Source: Thermococcus sp. AM4 (lineage in GTDB: Archaea > Methanobacteriota_B > Thermococci > Thermococcales > Thermococcaceae). From it: DNA of 64,000 nt. Of this stretch, positions 42,457 to 49,985 are shown piece after piece. The notes under the pieces are model-generated. The model was not told the DNA's origin. It saw nothing but the letters and a program-made list of their open reading frames with translations, and made no database searches. Position 1 is the first letter of the stretch. Each line of letters opens with the position of its first letter. A program made the position numbers and the translations under genes. The stretch lies in contig NC_016051.1 in assembly GCF_000151205.2 (NCBI RefSeq), forward strand, positions 496,001 to 560,000, written 5' to 3'.

Positions 42457-43247
42457 CCCAACCCCTCCGCCGTCCACTTAATTGAGTCATCGAGTTCCCT
42501 AAGCACTCCTAAAAGCTCAAGGGCGTCGTTTCTCTCGCAGGTGTTCTCGGTTAAGGCCATGAGGAGAGAACCGTCAAGCCTTCCGAGGAGCCTTATGATT
42601 GACTCCGGAGCCGGAAGAAGGAGCACCCTCCTCCCGGCCTCTCTCATAACTTTCCTCACGAGCTCGCCGAGCGAAATGACTTTTCCTCCGCAGGCGTTGA
42701 ACTCGCCGTTTTTGCCTTCCACGAGCTTTAGGTAAAGCCCGGCCAAATCCCTCAAATCAATCGGCTGAACTCTTGTTTTCAGGTTGGAGAAGACCTTAAA
42801 TCGTAGGGTGTCGCGAAAGAGCCTCTGCCCCGGACCAAGGACGAGCGAGGGTCTCACTATCGCGTGCTTTCTAACCTCCCTTACTGTCTTCTCGCCGAGG
42901 GCCTTGGTCCTGAAGTAAGGAATCCTTGAGTTCTCGTCCGCTCCAAGGGCGCTCGTGTGAATCAACCGCGAGCCGGTTCTTCTCGCGCCTTCAGCGATAA
43001 GCCTTGGAATCTCAACGTGAGCCACCCAATAATCGCCCCTGAGGACTCCTATGAAGTTGACCACCACATCGGGGTTCAGCCCTTCGATTAAGGCAGGTAT
43101 CTCGGCAGGATTGGAAAAGCGGACGGTTTTAAAGCTCTTAACTGGCCTTCTGACGGCGAGAACTACTTCGTCAACCTTGGAAAGGCGGGAAGAAACGAAA
43201 GAGCCGATGAAGCCCGTCCCGCCGAAGACGAGAATCAACTCACCCAC
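42453..43247 (-). CDS. Atypical SDR, NDUFA9/Coq11-like NAD(P)-binding protein
   Basis: 264 residues from GTG 43247 (TTG 43238 also fits). N-terminal nucleotide motif [17 protein letters not shown], then [35 protein letters not shown] and [11 protein letters not shown]. The tyrosine-lysine pair is replaced by the Y-x3-K arrangement within YFRTK, as in complex I NDUFA9 and yeast Coq11 relatives. Those proteins bind NADPH and are linked to quinone metabolism, which fits the adjacent quinone genes; function here is inference. Confidence 0.75.
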   Translation of the reverse strand: MGELILVFGGTGFIGSFVSSRLSKVDEVVLAVRRPVKSFKTVRFSNPAEIPALIEGLNPDVVVNFIGVLRGDYWVAHVEIPRLIAEGARRTGSRLIHTSALGADENSRIPYFRTKALGEKTVREVRKHAIVRPSLVLGPGQRLFRDTLRFKVFSNLKTRVQPIDLRDLAGLYLKLVEGKNGEFNACGGKVISLGELVRKVMREAGRRVLLLPAPESIIRLLGRLDGSLLMALTENTCERNDALELLGVLRELDDSIKWTAEGLG

Positions 43248-43761
43248 CCTGGGCTAAGAGCGTTCTCAGCTGGGCCTTCCTCGCGCCCAGCTCCCTGTCG
43301 AGCATGAAGAGGCCGTGCGGATTGTCGCCGATTATCCTAAGCTTGTCCACTATCGCCTTTGTGCTCGCTTCCTCCTCGACCTGCTCCTCGACGAACCACT
43401 GGAGGAACTGATAGGTCGCTCTGTCCTTCTCCTGCTCGGCCAAATCAACGAGCTTGAAGATGGACTGCGTAACGCCGACCTCGTGGAGGTAGACCGCCTC
43501 GAAGGCCTTGAGCGGGCTCTCGAAGTCCTGCTTGGGCTTCTCAATCCTCTCAAGCTCAACTCTTCCGCCTCTGTTGAAGATGTAGTCGTAGAACTTCATC
43601 GCGTGCCCGAGTTCTTCCTCGGCCTGCGCCTCCATCCAGCTGGCAAAACCGTCGAGGCCCCTCTCCTTGAAGTAGGCCGCGATTCCGAGGTAGAAGTAGG
43701 CAGAGAAGAGCTCCTTGTTGAGCTGTTCGTTCAAAGCTTTGAGCATCCTTTCGCTCAGCAT
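43240..43761 (-). CDS. Ferritin
   Basis: 173 residues, standard non-heme ferritin length. Ferroxidase residues are seen in [36 protein letters not shown], and [11 protein letters not shown] / [13 protein letters not shown]. It stores iron as a 24-mer shell. GAGGTGATATC precedes the ATG. It ends inside the start of the SDR gene, so the two may be cotranscribed. Confidence 0.95.
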   Translation of the reverse strand: MLSERMLKALNEQLNKELFSAYFYLGIAAYFKERGLDGFASWMEAQAEEELGHAMKFYDYIFNRGGRVELERIEKPKQDFESPLKAFEAVYLHEVGVTQSIFKLVDLAEQEKDRATYQFLQWFVEEQVEEEASTKAIVDKLRIIGDNPHGLFMLDRELGARKAQLRTLLAQGG

Positions 43762-44061
43762 GATATCACCTCACTTTTTCTTGTTTTCGAACCTTATAAG
43801 TTTATCTATCGAACCTTTGAATTGGACTGTCAGAGTGAATGTATTTGGGCGTTTCATTGGCAGTTCTCCAAAAACCCACCTTTGTGTAATCAAAATGATG
43901 AGTTTTCCCTGAAAATTCGGGGAAATTTTGTCGTTCTGCCAGAGATGTTTTAGATTAGCCCACCAAAAGTTCATTAGGTAAACCGAAAAAGTTATATCTC
44001 AGAACATCACTGGTCAGTATCGAGAACAAACCCACATAAGTGGGTAGGGAGGTGATTGGAA
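43762..44061. other. 300-base divergent intergenic region
   Basis: It holds ferritin promoter elements on the minus strand (CTTATAAG near 43785-43792) and, for the rightward gene, CGAAAAA plus GTTATATC near 43984-43998. CCCAC and GTGGG around ATAA (about 44031-44044) form a small hairpin directly before the GGGAGGTGA site. TTTCCC and GGGGAAA near 43907-43927 form a weak inverted repeat. I see no reading frame or RNA gene here that I can support. Confidence 0.5.
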
Positions 44062-44673
44062 ATGGCGAAGACGAGCTTTGAGGAGGAGATTTACCTGAGA
44101 GCTTTGACCGGAAGGCTCGTTGGGAAGGCCTTAGCTGACCTTGGACTCAACAAGGTTGCCGTCGTGGCAAGTAAGAACATCATCTGCTCCAGCATAGCGA
44201 CCGCGACCGAGGCGACCTTCATAACCCTCAGCGGGGGCGTTACCTACCACTTCCTTGCCGAGAAGGGCAAGGAGGCCGAGCTTGCCGAGCGCGTCAAGGA
44301 GTTCGCCCCTCAGGTTACCGTTCTCCAGTTCGGCGGTGAGACTCCGATAGAGGAGACCAAGGAGATATTCGTCGAGACCCTCAGACAGTTCGCCGAGAAG
44401 GACGTTCCCGGAGCGTTCGTAGTCCACGTCAGGATATTCGCGGCTGGAGGACTCAGCGAAGCGCTCAAGGACGAGAAGATTAAGGAGTACCTGAGCAGGA
44501 AAGACCTCTTCGTCTACACCGTCGGCTTCGACGAGGGCAAGGTCTACGTCAACAAGATAATCCTCAATGGCGAGGAGCTCAGGCTCGAGAAGCTCGCCGA
44601 GTACCAGGTTACCCTCGAGCACGCCGACCTGCTCAACCGCTCGCTGAAGGACAGGAGCGTTACCTTCGCCTGA
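44062..44673 (+). CDS. Conserved hypothetical soluble protein
   Basis: About 203 residues from the ATG following GGGAGGTGATTGGAA; a TTG two codons upstream also fits. Mixed alpha/beta, no signal peptide or helix. Two halves are visible: residues 1-75 with VAVVASKNIICSSIATATEA and SGGVTYHFLAEK, and 80-200 with ETPIEETKEIFVETLRQFAEK and VVHVRIFAAGGLSEAL. The C-terminus ends with a helix (LEHADLLNRSLKDRS). I do not recognise the family. A strong BRE/TATA and good codon use suggest substantial expression. It sits divergent from ferritin. Confidence 0.65.
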   Translation: MAKTSFEEEIYLRALTGRLVGKALADLGLNKVAVVASKNIICSSIATATEATFITLSGGVTYHFLAEKGKEAELAERVKEFAPQVTVLQFGGETPIEETKEIFVETLRQFAEKDVPGAFVVHVRIFAAGGLSEALKDEKIKEYLSRKDLFVYTVGFDEGKVYVNKIILNGEELRLEKLAEYQVTLEHADLLNRSLKDRSVTFA

Positions 44674-44748
44674 TTTCCCGGCTTTTTGTTCCCCATTTTT
44701 GTCCCATAAGGTCTTTAAACGCATAACGGTACTCTTCTCGGTGTTGCT

Positions 44749-45294
44749 ATGAAGGTTAAGATAATACTCGGAACGGGGAGAGAGGGCAGGGAAAGCGAGA
44801 GGGTTGCGAGGTATCTCCTCAGGAAAGCGAAGGAGCGCTTCGACGCCGAGCTCATAGACGTTCGAGACTACAAACTCTGCCACACCCATCGCTGGAAGGT
44901 TCCACCCGAGGTTGAGGACTACCGGCGGAAGATAATCGAGGCCGACGCCCTAATCATCGTCGCTCCCGAGTACAACGGCGGTTTTCCCGGAGAGCTGAAA
45001 GTTCTGCTCGATACCCTCTTCGAGGAGTACGAGGGGTTGCCCGTTGGAATCGTCACCGTTTCGAGCGTTACCGGCGGGGCAAGGCTCCTGCAGGAGCTCA
45101 AGCTCCTCGCAACGAACTACCGTATGCTACCCGTCTCGTGGGTGCTCTTCTACAATGTAGGCGAGCTTTTCGAGGGAGACGAGCTAAAGGGCGAGAAATA
45201 CCGCGAGAGGGTTGAGAGGTTTTTCGAGAGGCTTGAAAAGTACGCAAAAGCCCTGAAGCCGATTAAGGACGAGGTCAGGAGGGAGCTGAGATGA
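44749..45294 (+). CDS. NADPH-dependent FMN/quinone reductase family flavoprotein
   Basis: 181 residues. Flavodoxin-like fold with LGTGREGRESERVARYL as the phosphate loop and VAPEYNGGFPGELKVLLDTL, the usual FMN reductase motif, then TVSSVTGGARLLQELK. It would reduce flavin, quinone or metal with NAD(P)H in the cytoplasm. It overlaps the YwiC-like gene by four bases and starts a three-gene operon. Confidence 0.88.
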   Translation: MKVKIILGTGREGRESERVARYLLRKAKERFDAELIDVRDYKLCHTHRWKVPPEVEDYRRKIIEADALIIVAPEYNGGFPGELKVLLDTLFEEYEGLPVGIVTVSSVTGGARLLQELKLLATNYRMLPVSWVLFYNVGELFEGDELKGEKYRERVERFFERLEKYAKALKPIKDEVRRELR

Positions 45295-46022
45295 GAATCT
45301 TTAGGGTTCCGAGGGAGCCCGGGGCTGGAGGAACGATAATCCTCGCCATGATTGGTGGCTTACTCCTCAGTGGTGCCGACCTGAGGGGCTGGCTAATCGG
45401 CCTCGCCGTCGCTTTAGTTACTTTCTTCACCTTTGACTACGCCTTCGACTCCTACCGCGCGTGGAAGCTCAGAGATATGGCCGTCGCGCTGGGGCTCAAC
45501 GGTCTGGCGTATCTCCTCCCTGCTTTCTACTGGGGAACGGTGGACGAACTCGTCGTTCCCCTCGCCATCGTCGGAGTTATCTTCGCCCTTCATTTCGCCT
45601 TCTCCCGGGCAAAGGGCTGGAAGGACCCGGTAACGTATGCGCTCGGCAACCTACTACCTGCTGTCCCGGCCCTCTTTGCTCCGGCCGTGGCCGGTAAGCC
45701 CTTTACGGACAAGGTTCTCGTCTTCTGGTTCCTCCTGGCTTACTACGAGGCCATCGGAGCGGCCTACGTCGAGACGAAGCTCGCCTTCAGGAAGTTCCCG
45801 CGGAAGTACCCGCTGATAGCCTGGATTCCCGCTTTCATTGTGGTTCTCTACAACCCCTACCTTGCAATAGCTCTCATTGAGCCAACAATTAGACTCGTGA
45901 GAAACCTGAAGGACGCCACCTACGTGGCCAAGATAGAGGACATCAAAAAGCTCGGCTGGAGCGTCTTCAGGAGCGTGATGCTCCTCTACCTCCTAACGCT
46001 GGCGATACTCTACCTGACGTGA
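45291..46022 (+). CDS. YwiC-like membrane protein
   Basis: 243 residues with seven or eight membrane helices. The N-terminal RVPREPGAGGTIILAMIGGLLLSG and later FDSYRAWKLRDMAVALGLN resemble YwiC-like proteins, which in Bacillus lie near respiratory genes. No function is established. It overlaps both neighbours by four bases. Confidence 0.7.
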   Translation: MRIFRVPREPGAGGTIILAMIGGLLLSGADLRGWLIGLAVALVTFFTFDYAFDSYRAWKLRDMAVALGLNGLAYLLPAFYWGTVDELVVPLAIVGVIFALHFAFSRAKGWKDPVTYALGNLLPAVPALFAPAVAGKPFTDKVLVFWFLLAYYEAIGAAYVETKLAFRKFPRKYPLIAWIPAFIVVLYNPYLAIALIEPTIRLVRNLKDATYVAKIEDIKKLGWSVFRSVMLLYLLTLAILYLT

Positions 46023-46570
46023 TGGCCATGCCGTTCAATCCCGCCTTCGCGGACGCTCTCGACAACCCCGAGCGCAGGAGGGCGCTTCCGATAAAGGAGA
46101 TACTGCGCTATCTACTGGCCCTGAAGATGGAGAGAAAGGTAGCCGTTGACATCGGAGCCGGAACCGGCTACCTCACCGTCCCGCTCTCGTGGGCCTTTGA
46201 GAGGGTTTACGCGGTCGAGGCCAACTCGAAGATGGCAGAGCTACTGCGGGAGAACATCGAGGGCCGGGGCATCGCGAACGTTGAGATAATTCTCTCCGAG
46301 AAACCGCCCGAGCTTCCGGAGAGGCCAAACCTCGTCGCTTTTTCCCTCTCGCTCCACGAGGTCGGTGACTGGCGGGGCTATCTGAGATGGGCGTCTATGG
46401 CGGACTACGTTCTCGTAATCGAGTGGTGCCCCGAATCGGAGCGAGGTCCACCGAGGGAGGAGAAGATTCCGCGAGAGGAGCTGATTGAGCTTGAGGACTT
46501 TGAGGTCGTCCTCTCGAGGGTGCGGTTTCCCTACTACCTCGTGATTCTGAGGCCTGTGCGAAGGGGTTAA
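46019..46570 (+). CDS. Class I SAM-dependent methyltransferase
   Basis: 183 residues. SAM motif I AVDIGAGTGYLTVPLSWAF, motif II VYAVEANSKMAELL, and LVAFSLSLHEVGDWRGYLRW at motif IV. Substrate unknown. It ends just before the toxin-antitoxin island, whose first promoter overlaps its stop codon. Confidence 0.8.
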   Translation: MMAMPFNPAFADALDNPERRRALPIKEILRYLLALKMERKVAVDIGAGTGYLTVPLSWAFERVYAVEANSKMAELLRENIEGRGIANVEIILSEKPPELPERPNLVAFSLSLHEVGDWRGYLRWASMADYVLVIEWCPESERGPPREEKIPREELIELEDFEVVLSRVRFPYYLVILRPVRRG

Positions 46571-46603
46571 ATAGTTCTGGAACAAGACGAGAGTGGTGGG
46601 AGG

Positions 46604-46855
46604 ATGGGAAAGAGAATAGTTGTCGAGCTTCCTGAGATAGTAAAACTACCCGAGGACGAGACAGAGGAGAGAATCAAGATTGAATTGGCTATAAGGCTTT
46701 ACGAGAGGGGAATACTCTCTTTCGGCCAGGCGAGGAAGCTCGCTGGGCTGAGCAAGTGGGAATTTCTTGAGATTCTCGCGAGGGAAGGCAAGGGAATTCC
46801 TTACGACGAGGAGGAGCTTGAGAACGACCTCAAAGTCGTGGAGGAGCTATCATGA
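46604..46855 (+). CDS. UPF0175 family antitoxin-like protein
   Basis: 83 residues. VELPEIVKLPEDETEERIKI followed by ELAIRLYERGILSFGQARKLAGLSKWEFLEIL is the UPF0175 pattern, a predicted helix-turn-helix antitoxin of DUF3368 PIN toxins. Its end overlaps the PIN gene (ATGA). The promoter GCGAAGGGGTTAAATA overlaps the end of the previous gene and is shared with the third module of the island. Confidence 0.85.
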   Translation: MGKRIVVELPEIVKLPEDETEERIKIELAIRLYERGILSFGQARKLAGLSKWEFLEILAREGKGIPYDEEELENDLKVVEELS

Positions 46856-47342
46856 GAGTTGCCGTAAACTCATCGCCACTCATATTTCTCGCCAAGCTTG
46901 GACTGCTTCACGTTCTTGATGGGCTCTTTGACGAGGTCTACTTACCGATGCAGTCTACTACGAAACCGTTGTGGAAGGAGTTGCGCATGAGGAGGCCGTG
47001 GATATAGCAAAGGCAGACTTTTTGAGAAAGGTCTCTCCTCAGAATCAGAAGCTTGTTAAGTTCCTGCTTGAGCTGGTTGATTACGGGGAGGCCGAGACGA
47101 TAGCGTTCGCCATTGAAAAGGACATTGATTTGGTCGTTCTTGACGACAGGGAAGCGAGGAAAGTCGCAAGGAGTTTCGGACTGAGAGTAACCGGAACGCT
47201 TGGAATCCTGCTTCTTGCCAAGAGGAAAGGCCTGCTTAACGAGGTTGGGCCTTATGTAGAAGAGCTGAGAAAGCATGGATTCAGAATCTCCGATGAAATC
47301 GTGCAAAAAATATTGAAAAGCGCTGGAGAGCTTAAATCTTGA
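46852..47342 (+). pseudogene. DUF3368 PIN-domain toxin, frameshifted
   Basis: The first part (ATG 46852) reads MRVAVNSSPLIFLAKLGLL, with the N-terminal acidic/polar PIN motif, up to EVYLP near 46946. The frame then continues into unrelated codons and stops near 47007. One base later the second frame gives DAVYYETVVEGVAHEEA and the remaining PIN sequence (YGEAETIAFAIEKD, LVVLDDREARKVA) to the stop at 47342. A single missing base at about 46945-46948 would restore one protein of about 163 residues. Either the toxin has been inactivated or there is a sequencing error or programmed shift. Confidence 0.8.
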
Positions 47343-47928
47343 TTGAGATTTCAGCCTTGTCGCTCTTCTTGAGTTGAATGGCGAAGAGGGCTTTTTCGAT
47401 GGAGCGCTTGCGGAGGTAGGAGATTATCGTTAGAACAAACCCGACAAAAGAGGCTATCGAGCATATACCAAGCACAGCCCAAAGATACGACCAGTTCTTA
47501 ACGACCAAGTTGTCAGCAACGAGCGCCAGCTCCACGAGTCCAATGTAGACTCCAAGGCCAAGCCATGCGGTAAGTGCGTCTTTGAATGCTTTGTTCTGGT
47601 ATTCGTGGGCTTTTTTGTATCCTGATTCAAGGAGATTAATTTCTGGTTCCTTGGGATAGTCTCTTTTATAAGCCTCCACGAACTCTTGGGCGTCTGCTTG
47701 AACTTCATATATTGCCATCAAAACTGAGAAGATTCCAAGAGGAATGAATGCCATACTGGCCATTACTGCAATAAAACTAATAACCCCTCCTGAAGAGTTA
47801 TCTAAGTCAAAGGCAACCCATGGAGTTGCCAACCCAAGAACAAAGGAGCCGATAAAAAATACTATTAATAATCCTTTATCGTAATCTCCTTTTAGCTTCT
47901 TCTCAAGCCTATCGACGGAGTAGCCCAT
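47332..47928 (-). CDS. Island membrane protein 1 (conserved C-terminal tail family)
   Basis: 198 residues with four membrane helices (about 20-40, 48-72, 118-140, 150-174) and a cytoplasmic middle segment GYKKAHEYQNKAFKDALTAW. The C-terminal 28 residues, ending KKSDKAEISIKI, are identical to those of the protein at 49986-50540 and similar to 48857-49342. The ATG directly follows GGGAGGAGGGAA. Codon use is more AT-rich than in flanking genes. It overlaps the end of the convergent PIN pseudogene by 11 bases. I do not recognise the family. Confidence 0.75.
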   Translation of the reverse strand: MGYSVDRLEKKLKGDYDKGLLIVFFIGSFVLGLATPWVAFDLDNSSGGVISFIAVMASMAFIPLGIFSVLMAIYEVQADAQEFVEAYKRDYPKEPEINLLESGYKKAHEYQNKAFKDALTAWLGLGVYIGLVELALVADNLVVKNWSYLWAVLGICSIASFVGFVLTIISYLRKRSIEKALFAIQLKKSDKAEISIKI

Positions 47929-48000
47929 TTCCCTCCTCCCTCCGGGTATTTATGTATTTCCCTCCTCCCGGAGGGTATAACACTGGCCGAAGGCGTTAAA
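47927..48000. promoter_or_regulatory. Shared leader repeat and divergent promoter, copy 1
   Basis: One 29-base unit (ATTTCCCTCCTCCCTCCGGG then TATTTATGT) is followed by a terminal unit ATTTCCCTCCTCCCGGAGGG then TATAACACTGG. Read on the minus strand each unit supplies the GGAGGGAGGAGGG ribosome site just before ATG. On the plus strand CGAAGGCGTTAAATACCG (to about 48004) is the HEPN/MNT promoter. The same arrangement recurs at 49341 and 50539. Confidence 0.65.
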
Positions 48001-48023
48001 TACCGCCTACCGTATCTTCCCAC

Positions 48024-48440
48024 ATGATGATAAAGCGGAGCGAGTACGAGCGGTGGATGAAGCAGGCCGAGAGAACCCTTGCCTCAGCCCGAAGGGATTT
48101 GGAGGAAGGCTACTACGAGTGGGCCAGCTTTAAGGCCCAGCAGGCAACGGAGCTGGCAGTTAAAGCGTTACTGCGCGGTCTTGGCTACGCTCCAATCGGC
48201 CACTCAATCACGCGCCTTCTCCGAGAGCTCAGGGCTGAAGGTTTTAGAGTTCCGCGGGAAATTCTCAGTATGGCAATGGAGCTTGACAGGAACTACATAG
48301 CCCCCCGCTACCCGGACGCTTATCCCGAAGGCGCACCTTTTGAGTACTACTCCGAGGACGTTGCAAGGGAGCTTATTTCCTACGCGGAGGAAATTATGAA
48401 ATTCGTGAGGGGGTTTGTTCGTGATTCCCAGAGAGCTTGA
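48024..48440 (+). CDS. HEPN domain protein (toxin of HEPN/MNT pair)
   Basis: 138 residues. WMKQAERTLASARRDLEEGYYEWASFKAQQATELAVKALL is the HEPN core (given here only as a region, residues 10-50), followed by GHSITRLLREL and NYIAPRYPDAYPEG with the conserved Arg-Tyr-Pro. HEPN proteins of this kind pair with MNT nucleotidyltransferases; in studied cases HEPN is an RNase toxin and MNT neutralises it by AMPylation. It overlaps the MNT gene. Confidence 0.88.
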   Translation: MMIKRSEYERWMKQAERTLASARRDLEEGYYEWASFKAQQATELAVKALLRGLGYAPIGHSITRLLRELRAEGFRVPREILSMAMELDRNYIAPRYPDAYPEGAPFEYYSEDVARELISYAEEIMKFVRGFVRDSQRA

Positions 48441-48843
48441 GAGGTTTGTGCGAAGGCTTGTCAAATACTTCGGCGGGGACGTCACGATAATTCTCTTCGG
48501 GTCGCGGGCAAGGGGAGACTTTAACAGGGCCAGCGACTACGACCTCATTGTGGTCTCCAAGCGGCTGAAGGGGAATCCCCTGAGGAGAACGCGCCCCCTC
48601 TACGCTCTGAACGAGGACTTTCTGGAGGTTGACATACTCGCCTACACCCCATCGGAGTTCCTCCGGGCGATGGAGAACCTCTCGCCTTCCGTTCTCGACG
48701 CGATGAAGGAAGGAATCCTGCTCCACGACAATGGGTTTTACAAAATCGCCAAGAGACACTTTGAGGAGCTGAAAAGAAAAGGGCTCAAGAAAGATAGATA
48801 TTGGAGAATAAGGATAGTTTCCAAGGAGAACGAGCATGTTTAG
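48415..48843 (+). CDS. MNT-type nucleotidyltransferase (antitoxin of HEPN/MNT pair)
   Basis: About 140 residues. The minimal nucleotidyltransferase motif GSRARGDFNRASDYDLIVV contains the G-S-x(n)-D-x-D signature, with a third acidic residue in FLEVDILAYT. Start may be TTG 48415 or GTG 48421; both lie inside the HEPN gene. It ends 13 bases from the convergent membrane-protein gene. Confidence 0.88.
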   Translation: MFVIPRELERFVRRLVKYFGGDVTIILFGSRARGDFNRASDYDLIVVSKRLKGNPLRRTRPLYALNEDFLEVDILAYTPSEFLRAMENLSPSVLDAMKEGILLHDNGFYKIAKRHFEELKRKGLKKDRYWRIRIVSKENEHV

Positions 48844-48856
48844 TGAGGATTAATCT

Positions 48857-49342
48857 CTAAACCTTAATTGAGATTTCCGCGTTCTCAGAGCCCTTAAGTC
48901 TGATTGCTAGAAGCTCCCTCTCGTAGTTTCTCACCCGCAGGTAGGAGAGTATCACCATTATAAAGGCAAGCCCCGAGATTATGAAACCAATATCAATGAT
49001 GTATCCTGTGGTCTTTACATCGGGAACGTTCTTCATGAGTTCTTCGCTCCACGTTGTGAGGTATTCGCCGTTCAGCATGGCATACCAGCCAAGCAGAGCC
49101 CCGGCACCGCTCAAGAGCCACCCTCCGACTATTTCGTGGAAACCCTTCGTTGCAGTGGCGAGGACATCTTTGTAGGCTCGCTGAAGATGTTGAAGCTCGG
49201 ATTCGTCTCTGTAGATAGAACTCGAACGGTAGTAGGAGAGTGCTTTTTCCAAGGCCCCGTGACCGCTGTCAAGGAAGTTCATGACGCCGTACGCAAAACT
49301 TGCTCCACCAACGACAATCAAAAATACAGCCCAGCCTATCAT
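48857..49342 (-). CDS. Island membrane protein 2 (conserved C-terminal tail family)
   Basis: 161 residues from ATG 49342, chosen because it stands directly after GAAGGGAAATG exactly as in the two paralogues; an upstream in-frame start at 49399 would disregard this. Four predicted helices; ends ERELLAIRLKGSENAEISIKV, clearly related to the tails of proteins 1 and 3 but more diverged. The middle (LQRAYKDVLATATKGFHEIVGGW) aligns with their K-x-A-x-E-Y region. Function unknown. Confidence 0.7.
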   Translation of the reverse strand: MIGWAVFLIVVGGASFAYGVMNFLDSGHGALEKALSYYRSSSIYRDESELQHLQRAYKDVLATATKGFHEIVGGWLLSGAGALLGWYAMLNGEYLTTWSEELMKNVPDVKTTGYIIDIGFIISGLAFIMVILSYLRVRNYERELLAIRLKGSENAEISIKV

Positions 49343-49388
49343 TTCCCTTCTCCCGAAGGGTATAATACTGGGCGAAGGGGTTAAATAC
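49341..49388. promoter_or_regulatory. Shared leader and divergent promoter, copy 2
   Basis: ATTTCCCTTCTCCCGAAGGG then TATAATACTGGGCGAAGGGGTTAAATACC. It is the terminal unit only, without the 29-base repeat, and serves membrane protein 2 to the left and the DUF104-like/PIN pair to the right. GGCGAAGGGGTTAAATA is nearly identical to the promoter before the UPF0175 gene. Confidence 0.6.
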
Positions 49389-49418
49389 CGGGAAGTCAAA
49401 CATGGTCTGGTGAGAGGT

Positions 49419-49592
49419 ATGGGAATAATTGTTGAGGCCGTCTATGAGAACGGCGTTTTTAAGCCCCTCAAGAAGGTTAACATTCCCGAGCGGGCGAGGG
49501 TTAGGATTAGGGTCGAGATTTTCGGCCTGCTGAAGGACTGGAGTGTGGACGCTCAACAGCTAAAGGACGAGCTGAGGGAAGTTCATGGCTGA
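49419..49592 (+). CDS. DUF104/AF2212-like antitoxin
   Basis: 57 residues from ATG 49419 after GAGAGGT. MGIIVEAVYENGVFKPLKKV followed by NIPERARVRIRVE is the AF2212/DUF104 beta-hairpin pattern, predicted to act as antitoxin and autoregulator. Overlaps the PIN gene by eight bases. Confidence 0.85.
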   Translation: MGIIVEAVYENGVFKPLKKVNIPERARVRIRVEIFGLLKDWSVDAQQLKDELREVHG

Positions 49593-49962
49593 GTACTTCG
49601 CCGACACCTACGCTCTCGTCGAAATTCTAAAGGGAAATCCAAATTATGAGAAGTACTCTTCGGCGGAGCTTTACACGACAGAATTCAACCTTTTGGAGCT
49701 GTCCTATGCCCTCGTTAGAGACTTTGGAGTTGAGAAGGCTGAGGAGATACTGGAAATCATGAAAAGCTCAGTTACAGTCGTTATTCCGGAGGTTCACCAC
49801 TACGTTCTCGCCTCCGAAATTCGAATAAGAGAGAGGAAGAACGGAAAAAAACTGTCTCTCATAGACTGTCTCGGCTACGTGATGGCCAAGAGCCTGGGCG
49901 TGAAGTTCCTGACTGGAGATAGGGGATTCAGGGAAATGGAGAACGTGGAGTTCGTGAAGTAA
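49585..49962 (+). CDS. PIN-domain VapC-type toxin
   Basis: 125 residues. Acidic PIN residues appear in YFADTYALVEIL, TEFNLLELSYALVRD, LSLIDCLGYVMAKSLGVKFLTGDRGF. This is a full-length VapC-like ribonuclease with all expected motifs. It ends 23 bases from the convergent membrane protein 3 gene. Confidence 0.9.
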   Translation: MAEYFADTYALVEILKGNPNYEKYSSAELYTTEFNLLELSYALVRDFGVEKAEEILEIMKSSVTVVIPEVHHYVLASEIRIRERKNGKKLSLIDCLGYVMAKSLGVKFLTGDRGFREMENVEFVK

Positions 49963-49985
49963 CAAACGCTTGAAAAATTGAAAAG

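Noticed and set aside
43883-43930. Possible C/D-box guide RNA (AATGATGAG followed by CTGA)
   Set aside because: The spacing between the boxes is about 7 bases rather than about 12, no second box pair is visible, and no rRNA complement could be tested.
46971-47342. Independent 123-residue gene starting at GTG
   Set aside because: It is the C-terminal part of the frameshifted PIN gene; it lacks the N-terminal strand and first acidic residue and has no ribosome site.
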